A stretch of 52,230 bases of DNA from Campylobacter concisus (GTDB lineage Bacteria; Campylobacterota; Campylobacteria; Campylobacterales; Campylobacteraceae), in assembly GCF_002913225.1 (NCBI RefSeq), contig NZ_PPAW01000017.1, positions 1 through 52,230 of the forward strand, read 5' to 3'. The translations under genes were made by a program, and so were the position numbers. The notes under the pieces are model-generated. The model had not been told where the DNA came from. It saw nothing but the letters and a program-made list of their open reading frames with translations, and did not search any database. Shown here one piece after another: positions 26,300 to 35,090 of this stretch. Every line of letters starts with the position of its first letter. Within the stretch, counting starts at the first letter, position 1.

Positions 26300-27718
26300 T
26301 CAAAATAGTTGTGTCATGCTGTGCCAAAATTTCTTTAAAGCACTTGGTTTTTTTTCTTGCTTGCTTATATCAGCAATATTTGCAAGCTCGTTTTTGTTGT
26401 TTGTTTGCTCTAAATTTATATCCATATTTACAAGCTCAATGCCCTCTTCAAAATCATCTTTATCCTGTTTTTTTGTTTCAAATTTCTCTTTTTTCTCTTC
26501 TTCAAAAATGTTGAAATTTGTTTTTGGCTTTGATCTTAATTCACCCTTATATCTCATCTTTTTTTCTGAGTCTATCTCATAAGGCGTAAATTCTCCAGCG
26601 CCATACATGCAAAGTCCTATCGCACAAGAATTTGCCGGATCTCTTAAAATCTCATATAAACCATCCATCTCTTTTGGTCTAGCGATCCTAACTGGCATGT
26701 TGTCAAATATCGCAGAAGCTAGGTCTTTTAACCCATCAAGCTTTGTCATGCCGCCAGTTAGTACTATGCCAGCGCCAACTAGATCTTTGTATCCACTATC
26801 TTCAAGCATATTTGCAAGCACCATCACAGTCTCTTCTGCTCTAGCTGAGATGACATTTGATATAACATCAAGTGAAACTTCGTGAGTTTTTTGCTCATCA
26901 CCAAGTCTAGGAAGCTCGATAAGATCGACTGATTTATTTACCAGTTTGCCATATTCTAGTTTTATCTCTTCAGCTTTTGGCAAAGGAGTATGAAGTGCCA
27001 TTGAAAGATCTATGGTTATATTTGCAGAGCCAACGTGTAGATATGAGTTATATCTTAGTGAATTTCCAGCGTGCACTACCATATTACATGTCTCGCCGCC
27101 CATATCTATAAGTGCAACACCAAGTTCTTTTTCGTCTTTTGTTAGTGTTGCTATGGCTGATGCGTAACCAGAAAGAACGACGTTATCGACTTGTACGCCT
27201 GCTAAATTTACAGCTTTTCTTAGATTGCTAAGTTGTGATTTTTGAATACTTATGATATGAGTTTGTACTTCAAGTCTAGTGCCATTCATGCCGATAGGGT
27301 CTTCTATAAATTCTTGTCCATCCACCTTGAAGTTGTAAGGTAAGACATGAAGTTTTTCATATTCTGATGAAGTCTCGGCATTGTGATCTGCCATCTGCAT
27401 AGCACGCTCTATCTCTTTTATGCCTATTTCATGATTTGGTATATTTACTACGCCACTGCTATTTACGCTTTTAGTATATTTTCCGGATATCGAAACCACT
27501 ACTCTTTCATAGTGTGTGCCTGCAACTTTTTGTGCTTCTATGAGTGCATTTTTTATAGACTTTGCAGCTAGTTCAATGTTATTTATAGCACCCTTTTTTA
27601 TACCTTGTGCTTTTTCTGTGCCTATTCCTATTATTTTTATGCCATCATCATTTTGTTCTGCTATAACAGCACAAATTTGAAATGATCCGACATCTATGCC
27701 TAAAATTCTAGTACTCAA
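26300..27718 (-). CDS. ftsA: Cell division protein FtsA
   Basis: An actin-like ATPase that anchors FtsZ to the membrane. The 472 residues begin MSTRILGIDVGSFQICAVIAE, the phosphate-1 region of the actin fold, and contain VALIDMGGETCN near 206-217 and GIVLTGGMTKLDGL near 331-344. Residues ~385-450 form an acidic and Lys-rich linker that makes it longer than E. coli FtsA. The end, LKKFWHSMTQLF, is an amphipathic helix suited to membrane targeting. It sits between the PpiD-like gene (5-base gap) and ftsZ (14-base gap). Confidence 0.97.
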   Translation of the reverse strand: MSTRILGIDVGSFQICAVIAEQNDDGIKIIGIGTEKAQGIKKGAINNIELAAKSIKNALIEAQKVAGTHYERVVVSISGKYTKSVNSSGVVNIPNHEIGIKEIERAMQMADHNAETSSEYEKLHVLPYNFKVDGQEFIEDPIGMNGTRLEVQTHIISIQKSQLSNLRKAVNLAGVQVDNVVLSGYASAIATLTKDEKELGVALIDMGGETCNMVVHAGNSLRYNSYLHVGSANITIDLSMALHTPLPKAEEIKLEYGKLVNKSVDLIELPRLGDEQKTHEVSLDVISNVISARAEETVMVLANMLEDSGYKDLVGAGIVLTGGMTKLDGLKDLASAIFDNMPVRIARPKEMDGLYEILRDPANSCAIGLCMYGAGEFTPYEIDSEKKMRYKGELRSKPKTNFNIFEEEKKEKFETKKQDKDDFEEGIELVNMDINLEQTNNKNELANIADISKQEKKPSALKKFWHSMTQLF

Positions 27719-27723
27719 AATTT

Positions 27724-29181
27724 TTACCTTTTGACATATTCTTTAACTTCATAATATTTTAGAAGTTTATTTGTTAAATCTTTTATCAACTCGTTGTTTT
27801 TAAGCATTGCAACATTTTGTTGTGTTATTTGCTTATAGTTGTTATTTATGTTGTTAGTAAGCAATCTTTGTTCCAAAATATCGTACACTACGGCTTTGTC
27901 ATCTAATATAACATAACCTTTTGTATTGTTAGTATCAAAAAGTTGAGATACAAAAGCTCTTGTATCGCTCTCATTTAAGCCCGCAATAGAGCCATTTACC
28001 TCTCTGCTAACAAAGCCAACATCTGTGCCTTTAAAGTTTTGTAGAGTATCTTTTGCTCTTGCTGTTAAAATTTCTTTTTCTTTTTTACTTTTATAAATTT
28101 CAAGAACATTAGCTCTTGCTTGTTCAAAGCTCATAGGTTGTGGAGGAGTTATGCTTTTTATTCTAGCTATCAAATAGCCATCTTTATAAATAAATGGTTT
28201 TATCACTTCGCCAACTTTTGTACCCTTTATCTCGTCAAGTGAAAAAGTAGCGTTGTCTTCATTTGCACTTATAAAACCATTGGTTGCAAGTTCAGCTTTT
28301 TTGACAGCGACATACTTTTCTAAAGCGTTAGTTTTGCTTTGCTCTATGTTATAGTCTTTATTAACCTCAGCTTTTACCTCGCTAAAAGGTTTTATCTTGT
28401 CATCAGATCCCTTGTATTTATCTTGGTTTTCGTTATAGTAAGATTTTAAAACGCTTTCATTTGCGTCACTTTTTTCTGACTCGACAAAGTATGTATCTAT
28501 GCCATAAAGTGTCTTTGTCATATAGTTATTTTTATTTATCTCCCAAAGATCTTTTAGCTCTTTCTCATCTACTTTGATCTCGCTTTGATCAGCATTTACT
28601 ATTTGCACGGCTAATTTATCTTGCATGAAAAAGCTAGCTTCCATCATCGCAATATCTTCTTTGCTTGCAGGTAAATTTAAAATAGTTCTAAGTTTGTCTA
28701 GTAAGATAGTTAGCTTTAGATTATCTTCAAAATCAGTTGGGTTTATCCTGGCTCTTCTTAGCACATCGTAGTATAAATTTTTGTCAAAAACGCCGTCTTT
28801 TTGAAATGTTGGATCGACGATTATATATTTTAAAACATCGTCTTTATTAACGCTTAGACCGATATCGTCTGCAAAATTTAATAGTAAATTTTCTTGAATA
28901 GCAGCTTGAAGTGCAGCATTTTCTAAACCTAACTCTTCGGCTTTCTCTTGAGTTAATTTGCCTTCAAACATGTTGTTGTAGTACTGATATAGTCTATCGT
29001 ACTTTTGTTGTAGCTCCTGAACGCTTATGTTTCTGTGTCCTACTTTTGCTACCGATGTAGCTCTATTACTGTTTAGATCGTATGCGCCCCAGCCGACAAA
29101 ACCAGCACCGACAAAAGCTATCGTGCTTACCCAAATTGTCACGACTAGGTATTTTTTATGTTTTTGCATCCAAGATAACAT
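27724..29181 (-). CDS. PpiD/SurA-like membrane-anchored periplasmic chaperone
   Basis: A 485-residue protein with a short cytoplasmic N-terminus, one membrane helix near residues 11-32 (KYLVVTIWVSTIAFVGAGFVGW), and a long periplasmic domain resembling SurA_N (SVQELQQKYDRLYQYY; NAALQAAIQENLLLNFADDIGLSV). This is the PpiD layout: chaperones that meet proteins leaving the Sec channel. A canonical parvulin catalytic block is not obvious to me, so isomerase activity is doubtful. Remembered C. jejuni order also has a putative periplasmic protein upstream of ftsA. Confidence 0.85.
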   Translation of the reverse strand: MLSWMQKHKKYLVVTIWVSTIAFVGAGFVGWGAYDLNSNRATSVAKVGHRNISVQELQQKYDRLYQYYNNMFEGKLTQEKAEELGLENAALQAAIQENLLLNFADDIGLSVNKDDVLKYIIVDPTFQKDGVFDKNLYYDVLRRARINPTDFEDNLKLTILLDKLRTILNLPASKEDIAMMEASFFMQDKLAVQIVNADQSEIKVDEKELKDLWEINKNNYMTKTLYGIDTYFVESEKSDANESVLKSYYNENQDKYKGSDDKIKPFSEVKAEVNKDYNIEQSKTNALEKYVAVKKAELATNGFISANEDNATFSLDEIKGTKVGEVIKPFIYKDGYLIARIKSITPPQPMSFEQARANVLEIYKSKKEKEILTARAKDTLQNFKGTDVGFVSREVNGSIAGLNESDTRAFVSQLFDTNNTKGYVILDDKAVVYDILEQRLLTNNINNNYKQITQQNVAMLKNNELIKDLTNKLLKYYEVKEYVKR

Positions 29182-29220
29182 TAAGTTCTTCCTTTAAAAT
29201 ACTAACAAAGCTTGTGCAAT

Positions 29221-29228
29221 ATTTTATA
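29221..29228 (-). promoter_or_regulatory. Predicted -10 region of the ppiD-ftsA-ftsZ transcript
   Basis: On the minus strand TATAAAAT (29228-29221) lies about 40 bases before the ATG at 29181, with AAAGGAAG as ribosome site. Only this box marks the promoter, so support is moderate. Confidence 0.4.
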
Positions 29229-29280
29229 GAAATTTGGCTTAAATAAGCTTAAAATGGGGCTTTATAAAAACGTTTCTTGC

Positions 29281-29323
29281 TAAATTTTTACTAACATTTT
29301 TTATCTTTGTTAGCAAAAATTTA
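29281..29323 (-). terminator. Long hairpin at the end of the class II aldolase gene
   Basis: Arms at 29281-29296 and 29308-29323 pair over 16 bases with one mismatch around an 11-base loop. The hairpin includes the stop codon of the minus-strand gene. No T-run follows on the minus strand, so it may terminate weakly or protect the 3' end. Confidence 0.45.
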
Positions 29324-29908
29324 AATGCTAAAATCGCTGTAATCACCAGTAAAATGAAGCAGTTTGCAGCTATTTTCTAACAAAGCTATGTCTTTTGCAA
29401 GTAGCTGAGGGCTCCTGCTATACGCATAAACGCCGTATCCTTTGATCACGACGACGTTAGTATTTTTCTCTATCATCGCTCTATAAATTTCTGTCTCAGC
29501 ACGCTCATACCAGTCGTCAAACTGCTTTGGATCATAGACTAAAATTTCATTAAATCTCATGCACCCAAAATAGTCTTTTGGCGCTATTTTTTCATGTTTC
29601 ATTGCATAAGCTGTCACGTATGGAGGCATGGCGTAGCAGACAAATTTAGCTTCGTTTATGTTTTTGTAGATATTTAAGTGTATATCAGCATCCAAACTCG
29701 CATCATTCCAGCGGTAGTCTTTTTTTGATGAAAGAAGAGTTAGATCGCTATCTTGCAAGTCGTCAAAAATGGCATTTTGCTTGTTGATGATAAATTGATT
29801 TTTTTCTACTCTTGCTGAGATAGAACCATGAAAAACACCAAAAAAATTCTTTCTAAACATCGAAAGAGATATCTTTTTTATCTCATTTGTTGAGTGCATT
29901 AAGTCCAT
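29321..29908 (-). CDS. Class II aldolase/adducin-domain protein, 195 aa
   Basis: A soluble protein with the class II aldolase/adducin fold (fuculose-phosphate aldolase-like), starting NEIKKISLSMFRKNFFGVFHGSISARVE where the family has the GNIS(V/A)R region. The zinc-binding HxH of true aldolases is not clearly visible; ADIHLNIYKN carries only one His, and VVVIKGYGVYAYSRSP replaces the usual NHG block. An enzymatic role is uncertain. AGGAG precedes the ATG. Neighbours are division and cell-wall genes, but I see no direct link. Confidence 0.75.
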   Translation of the reverse strand: MDLMHSTNEIKKISLSMFRKNFFGVFHGSISARVEKNQFIINKQNAIFDDLQDSDLTLLSSKKDYRWNDASLDADIHLNIYKNINEAKFVCYAMPPYVTAYAMKHEKIAPKDYFGCMRFNEILVYDPKQFDDWYERAETEIYRAMIEKNTNVVVIKGYGVYAYSRSPQLLAKDIALLENSCKLLHFTGDYSDFSI

Positions 29909-30034
29909 TTTTTCTCCTATGTTTGGGTGATTATATTTAAGCTATCTTAAAATTTGTGTAAAATTTTATGTAATGATGGCTTTTTAAGTAAAATTTCGAT
30001 AAATTTTCACACTAATTTCATTAAAGAGGCAGTG

Positions 30035-30958
30035 TTGCAAAGTCCGCATATTAGCGTTTTACTTGACGAAGTTTTATCTTTTTTTAAAGATCTGCGTGGA
30101 AATTTTATAGATTGTACGCTTGGATATGCTGGACACTCTAGTGCTATTTTGTCTCAAAATGAAAATTTAAATTTGATTGCTTGTGACAAAGACATTGAAG
30201 CTATAAATTTCTCGCTCAAAAAACTTGAGCCATTTGGTAATAGAGTGAAAATTTATAAGAGCAATTTCTCTGAGCTTATTAGCAAACTTAGCAGCGATGA
30301 AATTTCAAACGTTAGAGGAATTTTGGCTGACATTGGTGTTAGTTCGCTTCAGATAGATAAAGATGATAGAGGCTTTAGTCTTGGCTCAAGCACGCTTGAT
30401 ATGCGCATGGATAAAGAGCGAGGATTTAGCGCTTATGATGTGGTAAATGGCTACTCGTTTGATGAGTTAGTTAGGATTTTTAGGGATTATGGCGAGTTAA
30501 AAAATGCCGCTGGGGTCGCGAACAAGATAATAAATGCTAGAAATTTAGGCAAGATAACGAGCGCAAAAGAGCTTGCAAATATAATAGGCACAGCTCAGAT
30601 AAAAGGGCGCGGTGTTAGCCCTGCGATCCTGGCGTTTCAGGCGATCAGGATAGAGGTAAATGGTGAGCTAGACGAGCTAACAAATTTGCTTGATAGCATA
30701 GAAAAGGGTGGTTTTAGGGATTGTTTGGTGGCGATTATTACATTTCACTCACTTGAAGATAGGATCGTAAAAGAGCGCTTTAAAAAGTGGGCAAATAGCT
30801 GTATCTGCCTGCCTGGCATCTACCGATGTGAGTGTGGAAATAACCACGAATTGGGCGAAATTTTAACCAAAAAGCCACTAACAGCGAGTCAAAGCGAGCT
30901 ATCGCAAAACTCACGAAGCAAGAGCGCAAAACTGCGTGTTTTTAAGATAAAAGGATAA
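30035..30958 (+). CDS. rsmH: 16S rRNA (cytosine-1402-N4)-methyltransferase
   Basis: RsmH (MraW) methylates C1402 in the decoding centre of 16S rRNA. The 307 residues start with PHISVLLDEVLSFF and contain DCTLGYAGHSSAIL, DIGVSSLQIDKDDRGFSL, LDMRMDK and IITFHSLEDRIVKERFK, all RsmH signatures. The frame is open back to 29954, but the family begins just before PHI. TTG at 30035 with AAGAGG five bases upstream is the best start; GTG 30032 is too close to the ribosome site. A small FtsL-like gene follows after 2 bases. Confidence 0.95.
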   Translation: MQSPHISVLLDEVLSFFKDLRGNFIDCTLGYAGHSSAILSQNENLNLIACDKDIEAINFSLKKLEPFGNRVKIYKSNFSELISKLSSDEISNVRGILADIGVSSLQIDKDDRGFSLGSSTLDMRMDKERGFSAYDVVNGYSFDELVRIFRDYGELKNAAGVANKIINARNLGKITSAKELANIIGTAQIKGRGVSPAILAFQAIRIEVNGELDELTNLLDSIEKGGFRDCLVAIITFHSLEDRIVKERFKKWANSCICLPGIYRCECGNNHELGEILTKKPLTASQSELSQNSRSKSAKLRVFKIKG

Positions 30959-30960
30959 AG

Positions 30961-31254
30961 ATGCAAGAAAAAGAAGAGCTGCTAACACTTCACGACGAGG
31001 AGCAAAAACGTGAGGTAAATTTAAGCTTTAAGACGCTAGTGATGGTCTATCTGGCGGTTTTTATAGCGCTAGCTCTATTTTTGCCAAAAATTTACATAGC
31101 AAATCAAATTTATTATATAAGTAGAGATATCGCCGATATCAGCGGCAAACGAGATATGCTCCTTGAGGAAAACAGAGCTCTTAGCATAAAGCTTGAAAAT
31201 TTGCGTTATAAAAATCAAATTTTAAACAATATGCAAGAGCGTCAATGGAAATAA
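30961..31254 (+). CDS. FtsL-like bitopic membrane protein, 97 aa
   Basis: A short cytoplasmic N-terminus, a single membrane helix near residues 25-45 (FKTLVMVYLAVFIALALFLP), then a periplasmic segment likely to form a coiled coil (IADISGKRDMLLEENRALSIKLENLRYKNQILN). Size, topology and position directly after rsmH match FtsL in the mra/dcw cluster of many bacteria. FtsL sequences are too variable to name from sequence alone. Starts 2 bases after rsmH; overlaps the next gene by 10 bases. Confidence 0.75.
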   Translation: MQEKEELLTLHDEEQKREVNLSFKTLVMVYLAVFIALALFLPKIYIANQIYYISRDIADISGKRDMLLEENRALSIKLENLRYKNQILNNMQERQWK

Positions 31255-33194
31255 TTAAGAAATTTAAAAGCTTTATCCACTACTACGACCCTGCAAATTT
31301 CCAGCTCATCTACTCGCTAAAAGCTGCCACAACCATCGCTTTTAACTGCTTTTTGTGCTTTTACTTCTTTCATCTAAGTGGCGCTATCATGGCTGTAAAT
31401 ATCACGATGGGTATCTTCTTTCTTGGCGAGCTTGAGTGCAAAGATAGGAGCAAATTTGCATTTTTGCTACTTTATATAGCGCTTTCTTGCGCTTTTATGC
31501 CCTTTGTTGATCCATTTATTAGCCTTGGCGTTTGGCTCTCGCTTATCGTATTTGTCTGGATATTTGTGGTAGGCATTAGCCAAATTTATAGCTCAAATTT
31601 AAACAAAATTTTGCTTGCCGTAAATGCAACAGGGCTAGTTGCTTTTGTGACAAAGGCCGCAGTTGGGCTAAATGTGATTGAAAGCATAGGCGGTCTGGTG
31701 CTTGCTGGCGTGCTAAGCATCATCATAAAATTTGAAAACTTTGGCAAATACGGCAAATTTACTAAAAAGAGCATCAGCTTTTTACTGGATAACGCCATCT
31801 TGTCGAGTAAGGCGCTTGGCACGAGCCATTTTTACGCAAGTATCGCAGATTTGATGAGCTCGATTGATAAATCAAAAGAAATTTTCGCAAACAAAAGCCT
31901 AAAGATAAAAGATGTTAAGCTAGTTAGAAATCAAGCCAAAGCGCTATTTTATTTTTATAAAGTTGAAGAGATCGCTCTTTTGCTTCGAACATTAGGTGCT
32001 TCGTTTGAAAGGATCGAGGACAAAGCGCTTTTAAATGAGGTAAAAAATGAGATCGCTTACAACCTTTTTGAGCTTAAAAAAATTTTTAAAAATCAAACTC
32101 CAAAGCTAAAATTTGAGGCGCTAAATTTAGCTAAAAACTCAAATTTTAAAATTTTTGCAAGCTCGCTTGGCGTGCTTTATGATAAATTTTTGCTTATAAA
32201 AGAGGGCGGCGAGGATAAGTTCTCGTTTAATAACACAAAAAAGATCACGCTAAAAGAGGCGTTTAAAAAGATAAATTTAAAAAATGAAGTATTAAAAGAG
32301 TCTTTAAGGCTTGCCATTTGTATGTCGCTAGCCATTTTTATAGCGCAAGCTTTGCATATAAATCATGGAATTTGGATCGCCATAGCGGTGATGAGCCTAA
32401 ACAAAAGCGACGAAGATGCTTTAAAAAATGCTGGCAGAGATAGCCTTCTTGGCGGGGTTATCGGCTTTTTTATCGCGCTTGCTTTTGTGAAATTTATGGG
32501 TGAATCATACGTATTTTACGTGGTTGTCTTTGTCGGTATGTTTTTGGTTTATTATCTTAAAGCCTACAAACAAATCGTCTTTGCAACGGCTTTTATGTTT
32601 GAATTTACGTCCATTTTTTCGCTTATAAAAAGAGACTTTTTAGCCCTTATGGTCGATAGATTGCTCGACGTGGCGGCTGGCTTTGTGATAGTTTTTGCCG
32701 CATATTTGCTAACTAGAAAAAATGACTATACTAAGGTAAAAAATAGCTTAAGCAGTGCTTTGATAGGTTTTAGAAATTTAGTGCAAATTTCTCTAAATGA
32801 GTCAAACAAAGATGCTTTTAGCACTGATGAAAAAGAGATTTTAGGCTCGCTAAATGAGCTAAACTACGCTATAAAAGTTAGTAAAAATTTAGACGATGAT
32901 AATATGAAAAATGCAAAATTTATAGCTAGCAAGCTTGATGATATAAATAGCGATCTGATTAAGCTTAGAAATTATCTGAATTTAGATGAGCTAAAGGAGA
33001 AAAACGCCTTGCAAAATGATGTAAAAATCATCTCAGATAGGTTTTTAATGCTAGATAAAAAGATCAAAAAGCTTCCATATTATTTCATAAGTGAGATAGA
33101 AACGAAACTGCTTTGCAAAGACGAAAACGCTAAAAAGCTAATTTTACGAGTTACTTTAGGGCAAAATGAAATTTACTCAGCGCTCTCTTTTTGA
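31245..33194 (+). CDS. FUSC-family inner-membrane protein, 649 aa
   Basis: Two blocks of about six membrane helices each (near residues 20-165 and 350-485) are separated by a large soluble region, the architecture of FUSC / aromatic-acid-exporter (YccS/AaeB-like) proteins. The second block contains HINHGIWIAIAVMSLNKSDEDALKNAGRDSLLGGVIGF, matching the FUSC signature with W-x-x-x-T/S and R-x-x-G-x2-G. Function is unknown beyond possible efflux. Its start overlaps the FtsL-like gene; its 3' end overlaps a minus-strand gene by 22 bases. Confidence 0.85.
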   Translation: MEIIKKFKSFIHYYDPANFQLIYSLKAATTIAFNCFLCFYFFHLSGAIMAVNITMGIFFLGELECKDRSKFAFLLLYIALSCAFMPFVDPFISLGVWLSLIVFVWIFVVGISQIYSSNLNKILLAVNATGLVAFVTKAAVGLNVIESIGGLVLAGVLSIIIKFENFGKYGKFTKKSISFLLDNAILSSKALGTSHFYASIADLMSSIDKSKEIFANKSLKIKDVKLVRNQAKALFYFYKVEEIALLLRTLGASFERIEDKALLNEVKNEIAYNLFELKKIFKNQTPKLKFEALNLAKNSNFKIFASSLGVLYDKFLLIKEGGEDKFSFNNTKKITLKEAFKKINLKNEVLKESLRLAICMSLAIFIAQALHINHGIWIAIAVMSLNKSDEDALKNAGRDSLLGGVIGFFIALAFVKFMGESYVFYVVVFVGMFLVYYLKAYKQIVFATAFMFEFTSIFSLIKRDFLALMVDRLLDVAAGFVIVFAAYLLTRKNDYTKVKNSLSSALIGFRNLVQISLNESNKDAFSTDEKEILGSLNELNYAIKVSKNLDDDNMKNAKFIASKLDDINSDLIKLRNYLNLDELKEKNALQNDVKIISDRFLMLDKKIKKLPYYFISEIETKLLCKDENAKKLILRVTLGQNEIYSALSF

Positions 33195-33679
33195 GAAATT
33201 AGCTTTTCATATATATATTGTTCTAAATCTTTTTTTGAAATGTCATTTTTAAGAGCGGTGTTGTAAATTTCTTCAACTTTGCTTGAATACTTTTCATATC
33301 CAAAATATGGAAAATGCACGCTCCAAGCCTTTTTTATGAGCTCCAAACTTATCTCTCTTCTTGCCCAAACCTTAAACATGTCAAAGCCGATAAAAACAGC
33401 TGAAGTGACGATAGTGGTTGCAATTATTGAGATGTGAGCGTCAGTATTTGCTAAAAAGTGGTGCGTGATGATGAGAAGCGGAAATAAGACAACAAAGCAG
33501 ATGAGTGCGTAAATTTGGTAGAGCTTCACGTGGTTAAATCTAAAATTTAACTTTGCGCCATCAACTAGCATACCTTCGTTAAAAAGGGCATTTGCTTCGA
33601 GCAAATCTCTAAATAAAACTGGCTGTTTTGAGACGAAAAAAATATTTTTAATGATAGTGTTTCTTAGATTTTCTTTCAT
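33173..33679 (-). CDS. Hypothetical two-helix membrane protein, 168 aa
   Basis: I do not recognise the family. Two hydrophobic helices (about residues 54-77 and 83-102) are flanked by charged soluble ends; the C-terminal part (KVEEIYNTALKNDISKKDLEQYIYEKL) is probably helical. The ATG at 33679 has a plausible upstream -10 box at 33720-33715. The 3' end overlaps the convergent FUSC gene by 22 bases, so the two transcripts are antisense there. Confidence 0.75.
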   Translation of the reverse strand: MKENLRNTIIKNIFFVSKQPVLFRDLLEANALFNEGMLVDGAKLNFRFNHVKLYQIYALICFVVLFPLLIITHHFLANTDAHISIIATTIVTSAVFIGFDMFKVWARREISLELIKKAWSVHFPYFGYEKYSSKVEEIYNTALKNDISKKDLEQYIYEKLISQKESAE

Positions 33680-33714
33680 TTTTTATAGACTTTTTACCTT
33701 AAAAATTTCAGCTC

Positions 33715-33758
33715 ATTGTATCTAAAAATCTATAAATTCAAACAAAATTAGATACAAT
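33715..33758. promoter_or_regulatory. Divergent promoters forming a perfect inverted repeat
   Basis: ATTGTATCTAA at 33715-33725 and TTAGATACAAT at 33748-33758 are exact reverse complements separated by 22 bases. Each arm carries a TACAAT -10 box pointing outward: the left arm toward the minus-strand gene at 33679, the right arm toward the plus-strand aminotransferase gene at 33784. Confidence 0.5.
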
Positions 33759-33783
33759 TTGCCTAAAATTTAAGGAGCTAAAA

Positions 33784-34650
33784 ATGGCAGATAAAGCTTT
33801 AGAAACGGTCTTTTTAAATGGCGGGTTTTTGCCAAAAGATGAGGCAAAAGTTAGCGCGTTTGATAGAGGATTTATATTTGGCGATGGAATTTATGAAGTG
33901 GTGCCTGTGATAAACTCAAAAATGGTCGATAAAGAGGGCTTTTGGGCGAGATTTGAGAGAAGTTTAAATGAGATAGATATAAGCTTGCCTTATGAAAAAG
34001 ATAAATTTGAAGCGATCTTAAATGAGATAATCGCCAAAAACGGCCTAAAAGAGGGCGGAATTTACATGCAAGTAACAAGGGGTGTGGCGTTTAGAAATTT
34101 CTATTTTATGGAAAATTTAATCCCAAGCGTCTTTATCTTTTGCTATGAGAGCGAAATTTTAAACAACCCAGCCGCAAAAACTGGCATAAAAGTGGTAAGC
34201 GTCGAGGATATCAGGTGGAAAAGGCGCGACATAAAGTCGATCTCGCTTCTAGCTCAGTGCTACGCTAAAAATGAGGCTCACAAAAAGGGCGCAGACGAGG
34301 GCTTTATGGTCGAAAACGGCTTTGTCACAGAGGGCTGTAGCTCCAGCGCTTTTATCATCAAAGATAAAACCCTCATCACAAAGCCACTTTCAAATGAAAT
34401 TTTGCCAGGGATACGCCGTATGAGGCTTTTAAGGATAGCTAAAGATATCGGGCTAAAGATAGAGGAGCGTAAATTTAGCATGGACGAGGTTTATAGCGCT
34501 GATGAAGTCTTTATCTCGGCTGCTACGCTCATACTTTTGCCAGTCATCTATGCTGACGGCAAGGCGATAAATGGCGCAAAAGTGGGCGAAATTTCAAGCA
34601 AACTTCGTGAAATTTATGCTAGCGAGCTTTTAAAAGAAGCTGGACTTTGA
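33784..34650 (+). CDS. dat: D-amino-acid aminotransferase (class IV)
   Basis: A 288-residue PLP enzyme of fold type IV. The pyridoxal-binding Lys is 151, inside EDIRWKRRDIKSISLLAQC at 141-159, which closely follows the D-alanine aminotransferase signature rather than the branched-chain enzyme. SAFDRGFIFGDGIYEV near 24-39 is the family N-terminal block, and VTEGCSSSAFII is the phosphate-binding region. The likely role is interconverting D-Ala and D-Glu for peptidoglycan; branched-chain or ADC lyase activity cannot be excluded. AAGGAG precedes the ATG. Confidence 0.88.
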   Translation: MADKALETVFLNGGFLPKDEAKVSAFDRGFIFGDGIYEVVPVINSKMVDKEGFWARFERSLNEIDISLPYEKDKFEAILNEIIAKNGLKEGGIYMQVTRGVAFRNFYFMENLIPSVFIFCYESEILNNPAAKTGIKVVSVEDIRWKRRDIKSISLLAQCYAKNEAHKKGADEGFMVENGFVTEGCSSSAFIIKDKTLITKPLSNEILPGIRRMRLLRIAKDIGLKIEERKFSMDEVYSADEVFISAATLILLPVIYADGKAINGAKVGEISSKLREIYASELLKEAGL

Positions 34651-35090
34651 GAGAAAAGGTCTTAATAAGCGCTTGTCTTGCTGGCATAAATTGCAAATTT
34701 AACGGCGAAAACAACCTTTTGGATAGTGGCATTTTAGATGAAATTTCAAAGAGATATCATCTGCTTTTTATCTGTCCAGAGGTGTTTGGCGGACTTAGCA
34801 CGCCAAGAGAGCCAGCTGAGATGAGAGATGGCTTAGTCGTTACAAAAACCGCTAAAGATTTGAGCGAAAATTTTAAATTTGGGGCTGAAATTTGCCTAAA
34901 GATAGCTAAGCTAAATGGCTGCAAAAAGGCTATTTTAAAAGCTAGAAGTCCAAGCTGCGGGAGCGGGCAAATTTATGATGGAAGCTTTAGCAAAAAGCTA
35001 ATCTTTGGCGATGGCGTAGCGGCAAAACTGCTAAAAGAAAATGAAATTTTAGTCTTTAGCGAAGATGAGATAGGGTGGCTTGATGTTTGA
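34647..35090 (+). CDS. DUF523 family protein, 147 aa
   Basis: Matches the DUF523 pattern: KVLISACLAGINCKFNGENN near residues 4-23, HLLFICPEVFGGLSTPREPAE near 38-58 and KKAILKARSPSCGSGQIYDGSF near 92-113, with three conserved Cys regions. Its function is not established; the Cys pattern suggests metal or Fe-S binding. The start is TTG 34647, overlapping the aminotransferase stop by 4 bases, which indicates coupling. The next gene overlaps its 3' end. Confidence 0.88.
   Translation: MREKVLISACLAGINCKFNGENNLLDSGILDEISKRYHLLFICPEVFGGLSTPREPAEMRDGLVVTKTAKDLSENFKFGAEICLKIAKLNGCKKAILKARSPSCGSGQIYDGSFSKKLIFGDGVAAKLLKENEILVFSEDEIGWLDV

Noticed and set aside
26286-26327. Longer ftsZ start at 26327
   Set aside because: The 14 extra residues overlap ftsA, are not seen in FtsZ proteins, and the AGGAG site fits ATG 26285.
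26035-26514. 159-codon plus-strand frame across the ftsA-ftsZ junction
   Set aside because: It is antisense to two certain genes and has no ribosome site; composition (Leu/Ser/Cys runs) is not like real proteins here.
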